Under the pieces are notes generated by a model that was not told where the DNA came from, did no database searches, and worked only from the letters and a program-made list of their open reading frames with translations. A stretch of 5,890 bases of DNA from Coriobacteriales bacterium (lineage in GTDB: Bacteria; Actinomycetota; Coriobacteriia; Coriobacteriales; UBA8131), in contig JAIRZP010000097.1 in NCBI GenBank assembly GCA_031267175.1, forward strand, positions 1 to 5,890, given 5' to 3'. This document shows, piece after piece, positions 1 to 5,416 of the stretch. The translations under genes and the position numbers were made by a program. How positions within the stretch are numbered: the first letter of the stretch is position 1; the number at the start of each line of letters is the position of its first letter.

Positions 1-172
1 TTCTTCGGGACTTTATCATCGCAAAATCCTGTGCCTGGCTGAAATCAGTGGTCATATAGAACCCTCGACCAAAATCCCTGAAAGGCTGGCTGAAGTCAAG
101 CGAAGGTGTATCGAATGCACAGTACGTACCATGGTAGAGTTTGCTGATTTGATTCAGCTCAGGAATATACAT
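1..172 (-). CDS. DUF3990-family protein, ADP-ribosyltransferase-like fold (partial, N-terminus only)
   Basis: An open frame on the minus strand runs from ATG at 172 off the left edge, giving 57 complete codons without a stop. Residues 12-16 read LYHGT, and residues 32-43 read RDFGRGFYMTTD, followed by FSQAQDFA. This LYHG...DFGRGFY.TTD..QA..FA pattern is the signature I know from DUF3990 proteins, which are grouped with ADP-ribosyltransferase folds; the early His and the GRGFY block would lie in the NAD-binding region. A GGTGAG ribosome binding site lies five bases before the ATG, inside the end of the upstream gene, whose stop is one base away, so the two are almost certainly cotranslated. 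Family assignment is by remembered motif. Toxin or effector activity is inference, because the catalytic C-terminal part is outside the window. GC is about 45% by hand count, lower than in the plus-strand operon. Confidence 0.75.
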   Translation of the reverse strand, partial: MYIPELNQISKLYHGTYCAFDTPSLDFSQPFRDFGRGFYMTTDFSQAQDFAMIKSRR

Positions 173-173
173 G

Positions 174-371
174 TCAACTCACCGCTATCCCTAATTCTTC
201 GGAAGCTTCATGAGCAGCACCATTCACCCCGAGATAGTGGAGCAGGTCGTAGTTATCATACAGAAAGTCGATGATCGTATCTGAGCGGTCAGCAACCTGC
301 TGATGGTCGATTCCATCAAGCTTCCTGAGTACGGAGAAGACAAATGTGTTTCTCATCTGATCTTCGGTCAT
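174..371 (-). CDS. DUF3791-family small protein, probable partner of the DUF3990 gene
   Basis: This 65-residue protein begins MTEDQMRNTFVF. The longer frame starting at 416 has no good ribosome binding site, whereas ATG 371 has GGAAGG five bases upstream, and the shorter product matches the usual length of DUF3791 proteins (roughly 60-75 residues). The centre and end, IIDFLYDNYDLLHYLG (residues 33-48) followed by a short amphipathic helix, match the 'DFIYDNYDLLH' core I associate with DUF3791. DUF3791 genes are often found directly beside DUF3990 genes, as here. There is no signal peptide or membrane segment. A role as antitoxin or regulator of the downstream ADP-ribosyltransferase-like protein is a guess from size and order, not shown by the sequence. 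Confidence 0.7.
   Translation of the reverse strand: MTEDQMRNTFVFSVLRKLDGIDHQQVADRSDTIIDFLYDNYDLLHYLGVNGAAHEASEELGIAVS
178..183 (-). promoter_or_regulatory. Ribosome binding site of the DUF3990 gene
   Basis: GGTGAG sits five bases before ATG 172 and lies within the last codons of the DUF3791 gene. This supports both the chosen start and translational coupling. Confidence 0.6.
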
Positions 372-376
372 GTTGG

Positions 377-382
377 CCTTCC
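377..382 (-). promoter_or_regulatory. Ribosome binding site deciding the DUF3791 start
   Basis: GGAAGG sits five bases before ATG 371. The alternative in-frame ATG at 416 lacks a comparable motif, and its first bases overlap a possible -10 box (415-420). Confidence 0.55.
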
Positions 383-414
383 GAATAGTTATCTGGCTGA
401 ATCGTACTGAACCC

Positions 415-445
415 ATTGTACTAAAACTGCGCTGTGACTGCGCAA
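415..445 (-). promoter_or_regulatory. Weak candidate promoter for the DUF3791-DUF3990 pair
   Basis: On the minus strand TACAAT (420-415) is a good -10 box. TTGCGC (445-440) is a possible -35 box, but the 19-base spacer is longer than ideal. The implied start point near 408 would leave a leader of about 37 bases before ATG 371. The spacer contains most of two direct ACTGCGC repeats (plus-strand orientation) with 11-base periodicity, which could bind a repressor. Without experimental start sites this remains tentative. Confidence 0.3.
426..443. repeat. Two direct ACTGCGC repeats, 11-base period
   Basis: ACTGCGC occurs at 426-432 and again at 437-443, separated by TGTG. The copies are one helical turn apart and lie within the candidate promoter of the DUF3791-DUF3990 pair, so an autoregulatory operator is possible. 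Chance occurrence of a 7-base repeat cannot be excluded. Confidence 0.4.
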
Positions 446-572
446 ACCATTCGCCGCGATTGGTTATCGTGAAGCTCCGCTATCCGTGAGGCTGCGCTCT
501 CCTGATCGAGAAGTGGAATCCAGATGAGTTCATTGCTCCCAACACACGGCATGCCAGACCCCCCCCACGCAT

Positions 573-1268
573 TCAGCAAAGCGTATAGTACTTGCCAGCT
601 TTGGTGAGACGACCTTTCGTCTGGAGGCTTTTGATACTCTGGGTGACACGCACCCTGGTTGAGCCCACCATTTCGGCGATGAATTCGTGGGTCAGGGGTT
701 TCTCGATGCGGATGCCATTATCGACACTGCGACCGTGGCTTTTGGCAAAGCTCGACAGGAGGTTGATGATGCGATCCTCAACCTCGTTAAACGTCTGGTC
801 GACCAGATGTTGCGTCAGCCCCTGGAGCTTGTAGAGTACCGACTTGAGTATGCAGTCGAAGATGGTGGGATCCTGATAGGCGAGCCTGGTGAGCTTTGCG
901 CGGTCGAGAATTGCGAACTCGGCCTTGGTGAGGCAGGTTACCATGACGACGCTGGAGCCTTCGGAGAGCAGCGCATCATCAATGAAGGTGCGCTCTTCAT
1001 GCAACGCGAGGATGCGCTTTCGGCCTGCCTCGCTCATGAGGCTCACCTCAACGGTGCCAGCCAACAGCAGATAGAGGTTGTCGTTCACACGTTCAAGGGG
1101 AATCAGAGCACCCTTACCATAGCTGCGTAGCGTGGCAATGGGCATCAGTTTCTGGACGAGCTCATCGCTGACGGCGTCGTCTGACCAGGGCGACCATTCC
1201 TCGCAATAGCTCGTTGGTTCGTACACCGCCTGCCTGTTCACCGTCTCCCTCACCTTTAGTTCTTTCAC
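573..1268 (-). CDS. Crp/Fnr-family transcriptional regulator, probable activator of the divergent demethylase-molybdoenzyme operon
   Basis: This 231-residue protein has the Crp layout: a cyclic-nucleotide-binding-type beta-barrel (about residues 38-130, with SYGKGALIP and NLYLLLAGTVEVSL), a long dimer helix (about 134-160) and a C-terminal winged helix-turn-helix (about 165-231, core HEFIAEMVGSTRVRVTQSIK). The Arg-Ser pair that holds cAMP phosphate in Crp is missing; the corresponding stretch reads EGSSVVMVT. The N-terminal four-cysteine set of FNR is also absent (cysteines only at 22, 112, 139 and 231, the last being the C-terminal residue). It is therefore neither a cAMP receptor nor an FNR-type oxygen sensor, and a small-organic-ligand or redox sensor such as CprK is a better comparison. 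In the recognition helix the Crp Glu and second Arg are replaced (RETVGR becomes RVRVTQ), so its DNA site should differ from the usual ones. The start is GTG with GAGG nine bases upstream; a second in-frame GTG lies at 1253. It is divergent from the operon it probably controls. Confidence 0.9.
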   Translation of the reverse strand: MKELKVRETVNRQAVYEPTSYCEEWSPWSDDAVSDELVQKLMPIATLRSYGKGALIPLERVNDNLYLLLAGTVEVSLMSEAGRKRILALHEERTFIDDALLSEGSSVVMVTCLTKAEFAILDRAKLTRLAYQDPTIFDCILKSVLYKLQGLTQHLVDQTFNEVEDRIINLLSSFAKSHGRSVDNGIRIEKPLTHEFIAEMVGSTRVRVTQSIKSLQTKGRLTKAGKYYTLC

Positions 1269-1276
1269 CTTTAGTT
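1250..1276. repeat. 15-base tandem duplication over the regulator start codon
   Basis: TCACCTTTAGTT occurs at 1250-1261 and 1265-1276, a 15-base period that keeps the reading frame. Each copy carries a GTG on the minus strand, so the regulator gene has two in-frame GTG codons five residues apart (1268 and 1253). Confidence 0.8.
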
Positions 1277-1277
1277 A

Positions 1278-1283
1278 CCTCAC
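1278..1283 (-). promoter_or_regulatory. Ribosome binding site of the regulator gene
   Basis: GTGAGG lies nine bases before GTG 1268. The spacing is slightly long but acceptable, and it favours 1268 over the second GTG at 1253, whose upstream motif is poorer and further away. Confidence 0.45.
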
Positions 1284-1356
1284 TTGATAGAAGTCGATCG
1301 CGCTCCAAAAAGAAGCCCTCACTCTACTCCCTCACGCTACAAAAACCTGGCCAATG

Positions 1357-1370
1357 GTATCACAGGATAC
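1357..1370. promoter_or_regulatory. Candidate Crp/Fnr-type operator, GTATC-N4-GATAC
   Basis: A perfect five-base inverted repeat with a four-base spacer (GTATC ACAG GATAC) has the same 5-4-5 geometry as FNR (TTGAT-N4-ATCAA) and CprK sites. It lies in the divergent intergenic region between the regulator and the operon. Its centre is 41.5-42.5 bases before the start point implied by the TACAAT -10 box at 1394-1399, the classic class II activator position. The half-site differs from the FNR and Crp consensus, which agrees with the altered recognition helix of the neighbouring regulator. Binding is inferred. Confidence 0.5.
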
Positions 1371-1393
1371 AGAATCGTGCCCTGAACCCTGCT

Positions 1394-1399
1394 TACAAT
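1394..1399 (+). promoter_or_regulatory. Candidate -10 box of the demethylase-molybdoenzyme operon
   Basis: TACAAT matches the sigma-70 -10 consensus in five of six bases. At 17-base spacing the -35 position reads AGAATC, which is not a -35 box, as expected for an activator-dependent promoter. The implied start near 1405-1406 gives a leader of about 126 bases. Confidence 0.45.
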
Positions 1400-1431
1400 A
1401 TCAAAGAGTGCTGAGCTGAGTTCCGCCGAGA

Positions 1432-1472
1432 GCAGCATCAACCGCTGGCCTGCAAAGGCTCTGGGCGGCTGC
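1432..1472 (+). other. Foldable segment of the operon leader
   Basis: The pairings are nested. GCAG (1432-1435) pairs with CTGC (1469-1472), CCGC (1442-1445) with GCGG (1465-1468), and an inner hairpin GCCT-GCAA-AGGC (1448-1459), extended by a G-U pair, is closed by a GNRA tetraloop. No run of T follows, so it is not an intrinsic terminator. I cannot match it to a known riboswitch; regulation through the leader is possible, but so is a chance fold. Confidence 0.3.
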
Positions 1473-1520
1473 CCTTAAAGGTTCCTCACGCAAAACAGCA
1501 CCACCCGTTCATCCAACAAA

Positions 1521-1526
1521 AGGAGG
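1521..1526 (+). promoter_or_regulatory. Ribosome binding site of the demethylase gene
   Basis: A perfect AGGAGG sits five bases before ATG 1532 and fixes the start of the first operon gene. Confidence 0.85.
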
Positions 1527-1531
1527 CAACC

Positions 1532-2848
1532 ATGACCGGTTCTATCGTGCAAGCCATGAGGAACACCAAGCCCTACTACTTTCCCGGAGCGCTGTTCAGT
1601 CTGCCTGAATATGAAGGCTGGCAGGCTGAGCAGATGTCGTGGCACGAGACTGTCTGCATAGGCAGTTGGTCTTTTGCGCCCTGGGGGGTGCTTGAAGGGC
1701 CGGAGACGACCAAACTTCTCCAAGACTATTCCATAAACAGCTTTGCAAACAACCCCGTAGGGCAGGTCAAGCACCTCGTGGGTTGCAACACAAAGGGCAA
1801 GGTGCTGGCCGAGGGTATACTGATGAAGGTGGCGGAGGAGAAGTTCCTCATTACCACCCTGCCCTGGTGGCAGTACATCGCCACGCTGGGACGCTACGAC
1901 GTGCACTTTACTCCGGCAGCCCCGGGCTCCATAACCCTGTATCAGGTCTGTGGCCCGCGTGCCCTCTATCTGCTTGAAGAGGTCTGCGGCGAGAGTCTGC
2001 GCGATGTGAAGTTCATGCACTTCAAAGACGTGAAGATCGCCGGACACGACGTCAAAGCCACCAACGGCCTGACCATGTCGGGCGAGATCGGCTTTGAGCT
2101 GCGCTTCTCATCGGAATATCATGACGAGATTTTAGATCTGCTGCTTAAAGCCGGCGAGAAGTACGGCGCCTGCCACCTCGGCTCGCGTACCGCCATGCAG
2201 CACGTGGAGGCCGCCTTTCCCACGATGGGCTTTCAGTATCTCCCTGCCGTCGCCGACGACGATGATGAGCTGGTTGCAGGGTTTCGCCATTTCATGAGCG
2301 GCGGGCAGGTCAGTAACGAGTCGCAGTTCAAACTCGCTGGCAGTTTCGAATCTGATGACGTTCGCGACTACTACTTCTCTCCCCTCGAACTGGGCTGGTC
2401 AAGCCACCTGAAGTTCGACCATGACTTCTACGGACGGGCGGCCCTGGAGCTTGAGGCGCGCCAACCCAAGCGCAGGATCATCACCTTTGAGTTTGATAAG
2501 GCCGATGTCGTCGCTATCTATGCCTCCCTTTTTGATGAGGGGGAGCCCTATCGCTACCTCGACATACCCATCTACGACTTCATGACCATCCAAGCCGACA
2601 GGGTCATGCAGGGCGGCCGGCTCGTGGGCATCTCCACCACGCCGTTTTACAGTTACTACTACCGCAAGATGCTAGCCATCGGTTTCGTGGACACGGCAGT
2701 CGAGCTGGACTCGCGCGTCGAGATTACCTGGGGAGACCCGGGCACCCCGCAAAAGATCATCCACGCCACCGTCAAGCAGTCCCCCTACAAGCCCGACCGT
2801 CGCCGCACCAGGCTCACTGACCTCCCCTTAACCTTCCCTGGCCGCTGA
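1532..2848 (+). CDS. GcvT-like tetrahydrofolate-dependent demethylase (LigM/DmdA/aminomethyltransferase superfamily)
   Basis: This 438-residue cytoplasmic protein belongs to the glycine-cleavage T-protein superfamily. The N-terminal folate-binding fold spans about residues 45-305. Markers are GQVKHLVGCNTKGKVLAEGI (77-96), SGEIGFELRF (183-192, the GcvT 'GE.GFE' block), GSRTAMQHVEAAFP (217-230) and SPLELGWS...DFYGRAAL (283-305). A C-terminal barrel covers about 315-425. It is longer than GcvT or DmdA (about 365-370) and closer in size to the vanillate O-demethylase LigM (about 470). The Asp of true GcvT that acts on the aminomethyl group is replaced (LAEG, Glu94), so the substrate is probably not the glycine-cleavage intermediate; no gcvH or gcvP lies beside it. 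The likely reaction is methyl transfer from an O-, S- or N-methyl substrate to tetrahydrofolate. The gene leads the operon, 27 bases before the molybdoenzyme start. An aryl methyl ether substrate is inference. Confidence 0.85.
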   Translation: MTGSIVQAMRNTKPYYFPGALFSLPEYEGWQAEQMSWHETVCIGSWSFAPWGVLEGPETTKLLQDYSINSFANNPVGQVKHLVGCNTKGKVLAEGILMKVAEEKFLITTLPWWQYIATLGRYDVHFTPAAPGSITLYQVCGPRALYLLEEVCGESLRDVKFMHFKDVKIAGHDVKATNGLTMSGEIGFELRFSSEYHDEILDLLLKAGEKYGACHLGSRTAMQHVEAAFPTMGFQYLPAVADDDDELVAGFRHFMSGGQVSNESQFKLAGSFESDDVRDYYFSPLELGWSSHLKFDHDFYGRAALELEARQPKRRIITFEFDKADVVAIYASLFDEGEPYRYLDIPIYDFMTIQADRVMQGGRLVGISTTPFYSYYYRKMLAIGFVDTAVELDSRVEITWGDPGTPQKIIHATVKQSPYKPDRRRTRLTDLPLTFPGR

Positions 2849-2859
2849 GTGTTGGGAAG

Positions 2860-2865
2860 AGGAGG
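2860..2865 (+). promoter_or_regulatory. Ribosome binding site deciding the molybdoenzyme start
   Basis: AGGAGG lies ten bases before ATG 2876. The frame could also open with a GTG at 2849 directly after the previous stop, but nothing resembling a ribosome binding site precedes it, so ATG 2876 is preferred. Confidence 0.65.
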
Positions 2866-2875
2866 CACAGAGACG

Positions 2876-5416
2876 ATGAGCAATACAACCGATACAACCG
2901 AACAGGCAATCCACAGGGAGGGCGATGAGATACGCTACACGATCTGCCAGCAGAACGGCTGCTTCACCGGCTGTCTGTTGGCCTGCCATGTGAGCGACGG
3001 CAAGCTGGTGGCGATAGACGTTGGCGATCCAATCCACGCAGACATGCCACGCGAGGATGTTGGTGAGACGGCGGTCAGAGAAGGCATGATCCAACACCGA
3101 CCATGCGTGCGCGGCAGAATGTGGCGCAAGACGCTCTACCATCCCAACCGTGCGTTGCACCCAATGAAGAATATCGGTCAAAAAGGGAGCCCCGTATGGG
3201 AGCAGATCTCCTGGGAGGAAGCCCTTGATACCATAGCGCAGAAAATAGTCGAGACGCGCGACACCTACGGGCCCTACTCCATCTCCGGCGGCATGTTCTT
3301 TTTGGATTTTGCTGCCTGGGCCGGATTCGGACACTCCACCTGGGGCTGTGCCTCAACTGCCGGGCATACGCTCGCCGATGCCGTGGTCATGGGCGTGGAC
3401 CTCCCGATGCCCTTTGGGCACAGCCCCACGCCCCCGCGCGGCACCGAGCCTCCCGACCTTCTCAATGCCAAACTGATCATTGCGATAGGTTGGAATCCTG
3501 CTGTTTCCTACACGGCTGACAACCTGGTCCTGGCGCTGGCAAGGGAGCGTGGCATCCCTATCATTGTCATCGATTCTCGTTACACGTCATCGGTACAGGC
3601 CTACGCGGATCAATGGATTCCCATCCGGCCAGGAACCGATATCGCCCTGTTGCTGGCCCTTGCCCATGTCCTGTTCACAGAGGATCTGCTTGATCACGCC
3701 TTTGTCGATCGATTCGTGGAGCCGGAGGGGTTTGCCAGATGGCGCTCGTACGTGCTTGGCGAGGCCGATGGCATTGCCAAGACGCCGGAATGGGCCGAGA
3801 CGATCTGCGCGGTGCCGGCTGAGACCATCCGGGAACTGGCGCGCCTGTACGGCGCACACCACGGGTATTCCGACGGGAACGCCTGCTTCTTCAAGCTTCA
3901 CTTTGCTCCTGCGCGGATCGTTGGGGGAGAAAACGTTGGCCGCGCCGGGATATACCTCCAGGCACTGACCGGAAACATCGGCGTTCCCGGTGGTTATTAC
4001 GGTGGTGGCGAGTGTACGGTTCCCTTCTTCATGCCGGTTCCGATGGTCAACTGGCAAAGGGCGATGCCTTCGAGCGCCGACCCTATGAGCGTGCCCCTGT
4101 ATGACGCGCGCGGTTGGGTGGATGCCGTGTTGCTCAAAGACAGGCTCGACAGCGGCGAGATGACGGAAGAGGAGTATCGCCACCGTATCGGTTGTGCTGA
4201 GGACTGGCCGTTGCCCGATATACATATGGCCTTCAACCAGGTGGGCACCGACATCGGCACCCATGACAACCAGAGGATGTGGGAGGCGTACCGCAAACTC
4301 GACTTTGTCGTCAAGGCCGTCTATCACGCAGACCGTCCCGAAGCCGCCTATGCAGACATCGTTTTGCCCTTGGCCGACCCATTCTTTGAAGCATCCGGGG
4401 ATGCCATGGGTGGGGGAGGCTTCTTCTACCCGGGATTCATGAGCGTTTCGGCGTACGGAAACTATTTCATATTGAGCCAGAAAGTCATCGAGCCGCCGGG
4501 AGAGGCAAAACCCCTTGCCTGGATAAACGCGCAGATAGCCAGACGCCTCGGCATTCTTGATGAGTACAATCCCCGCCTTGCCGATGTGCTCGATGACCCG
4601 AAGGCCTGGGATGAGCGTTACGTCGAACTGCAGCGCGAAGCCTATGAGGAATGGCGCGTGTACTACGCGGGATGGGCGGAGGAAAGCGGCATCGAGCCTG
4701 CCCAGGCACCCTCATTTGACGAGTTTTGGGCCTGCCCCATCTTCCGGGTGCCTCTGAAGAGGGAACCGCACTATGGCTTCAAAGAGCAGATCCAGGAAGG
4801 CATGCCCTTCAATACGGAGTCGGGCCGTATCGAATTCCATTCTCACTTTCTTGCCGATCCGGACATGGCGGACAAGGAGTTCATCTTCCCGCAGACAGGG
4901 GCGCCGTCCGGCATCTGCTTTGGTGGGAGCAAGCCTGCCGTTATTCCGCCTCAGGCTGAGTACACCGAAGCCTGGGACAGCCCCCTGGGGCAGATGGCAC
5001 AGGAGTATCCGCTACGTCTGATAACCCCACACTCCTTCTTTCGGCAGAATACCGCGCAGGACAACAATCTTTGGATAGAGGACGAAGCGCGGCATGCGCT
5101 CTGGATCAGCGTGGCCGATGCCAGAGAACGGGGGATACGCGACGGTGACATGGTCAGGATAGCAAACCCGCAGGGTGAGGGGATTCTGCCGGCCTACGTG
5201 ACTTCTCGCGTCGGGCCGGGAACGATATGCATGGTCTACGGTGCTTGGTATCGCCCGGGCTTGAGCCAGGAGCAAACCGAACGCATGCCTGATGGCGTAG
5301 ACCTGAGGGGGAGCGCCAATAACTTCACCTCGTCGCGTATGTATCCCTGGGTTAAGGGCAATCTTCATTGTGCCAGTCTGGCGCAGGTGGAAAAGGTCAA
5401 CGGAGGTGAGTATTAA
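2876..5416 (+). CDS. Molybdopterin oxidoreductase catalytic subunit, DMSO reductase superfamily (transhydroxylase/DmsA-like)
   Basis: This 846-residue protein has no Tat or Sec signal, so it is predicted to be cytoplasmic. The N-terminal Fe-S domain reads TICQQNGCFTGCLLAC (Cys24, 29, 33, 37) and later RPCVRGR (Cys77), a Cx4Cx3C...C variant of the usual Cx2Cx3C...C cluster site with one extra Cys. Next come the family blocks LYHPNRALHPMK (87-98), WEQISWEEALDTIA (108-121), GHSTWGCASTAGHTLAD (152-168), WNPAVSYTADN (206-216) and YVLGEADGIAKTPEWAE (292-308). The C-terminal pterin-binding domain (about 710-846) includes PLRLITPHSFFRQN and MPDGVDLRGSANN. The pattern FxxWxxYVLGxxDGxxKTxEWAE also occurs in pyrogallol transhydroxylase, whose large subunit lacks the Fe-S site. 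Bis-pterin guanine dinucleotide molybdenum is expected from the family. The Mo-ligating side chain is not obvious. The gene ends directly at the start of its Fe-S partner. Candidate reactions are reduction, dehydroxylation or hydroxyl transfer; substrate unknown. Confidence 0.9.
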   Translation: MSNTTDTTEQAIHREGDEIRYTICQQNGCFTGCLLACHVSDGKLVAIDVGDPIHADMPREDVGETAVREGMIQHRPCVRGRMWRKTLYHPNRALHPMKNIGQKGSPVWEQISWEEALDTIAQKIVETRDTYGPYSISGGMFFLDFAAWAGFGHSTWGCASTAGHTLADAVVMGVDLPMPFGHSPTPPRGTEPPDLLNAKLIIAIGWNPAVSYTADNLVLALARERGIPIIVIDSRYTSSVQAYADQWIPIRPGTDIALLLALAHVLFTEDLLDHAFVDRFVEPEGFARWRSYVLGEADGIAKTPEWAETICAVPAETIRELARLYGAHHGYSDGNACFFKLHFAPARIVGGENVGRAGIYLQALTGNIGVPGGYYGGGECTVPFFMPVPMVNWQRAMPSSADPMSVPLYDARGWVDAVLLKDRLDSGEMTEEEYRHRIGCAEDWPLPDIHMAFNQVGTDIGTHDNQRMWEAYRKLDFVVKAVYHADRPEAAYADIVLPLADPFFEASGDAMGGGGFFYPGFMSVSAYGNYFILSQKVIEPPGEAKPLAWINAQIARRLGILDEYNPRLADVLDDPKAWDERYVELQREAYEEWRVYYAGWAEESGIEPAQAPSFDEFWACPIFRVPLKREPHYGFKEQIQEGMPFNTESGRIEFHSHFLADPDMADKEFIFPQTGAPSGICFGGSKPAVIPPQAEYTEAWDSPLGQMAQEYPLRLITPHSFFRQNTAQDNNLWIEDEARHALWISVADARERGIRDGDMVRIANPQGEGILPAYVTSRVGPGTICMVYGAWYRPGLSQEQTERMPDGVDLRGSANNFTSSRMYPWVKGNLHCASLAQVEKVNGGEY
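5402..5409 (+). promoter_or_regulatory. Ribosome binding site of the Fe-S subunit, inside the molybdoenzyme gene
   Basis: GGAGGTGA ends seven bases before ATG 5417 and encodes the Gly-Gly-Glu near the end of the molybdoenzyme. The start follows the TAA stop with no gap, indicating translational coupling and balanced production of the two subunits. Confidence 0.85.

Noticed and set aside
421..552. 43-codon minus-strand open frame between the regulator and the DUF3791 gene
   Set aside because: No recognised family, no convincing ribosome binding site, and short enough to be chance; the gap otherwise shows only the weak promoter and direct repeats.
559..566. Run of eight C residues as a slippage or phase-variation tract
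   Set aside because: It lies downstream of the regulator stop and in no supported gene, so a length change would alter no protein.
1465..1476. GGGC-GGCT-GCCC hairpin followed by TT as an intrinsic terminator or attenuator
   Set aside because: Only a four-pair stem with two T residues after it; too weak for termination and competing with the larger fold described for the leader.
1475..2047. Long minus-strand open frame opposite the demethylase gene
   Set aside because: It lies wholly antisense to a well-supported gene, shows no recognisable domain, and is explained by GC-rich codon usage of the sense strand.
2849..2875. GTG start for the molybdoenzyme directly after the demethylase stop
   Set aside because: No ribosome binding site precedes it, while AGGAGG precedes ATG 2876.
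2828..3334. Minus-strand open frame opposite the start of the molybdoenzyme
   Set aside because: Shadow of the molybdoenzyme reading frame; no coherent domain and no ribosome binding site argument.
3587..4327. 246-codon minus-strand open frame inside the molybdoenzyme gene
   Set aside because: The opposing frame encodes conserved family motifs throughout; the antisense translation is His/Arg/Gly-rich without a recognisable fold.
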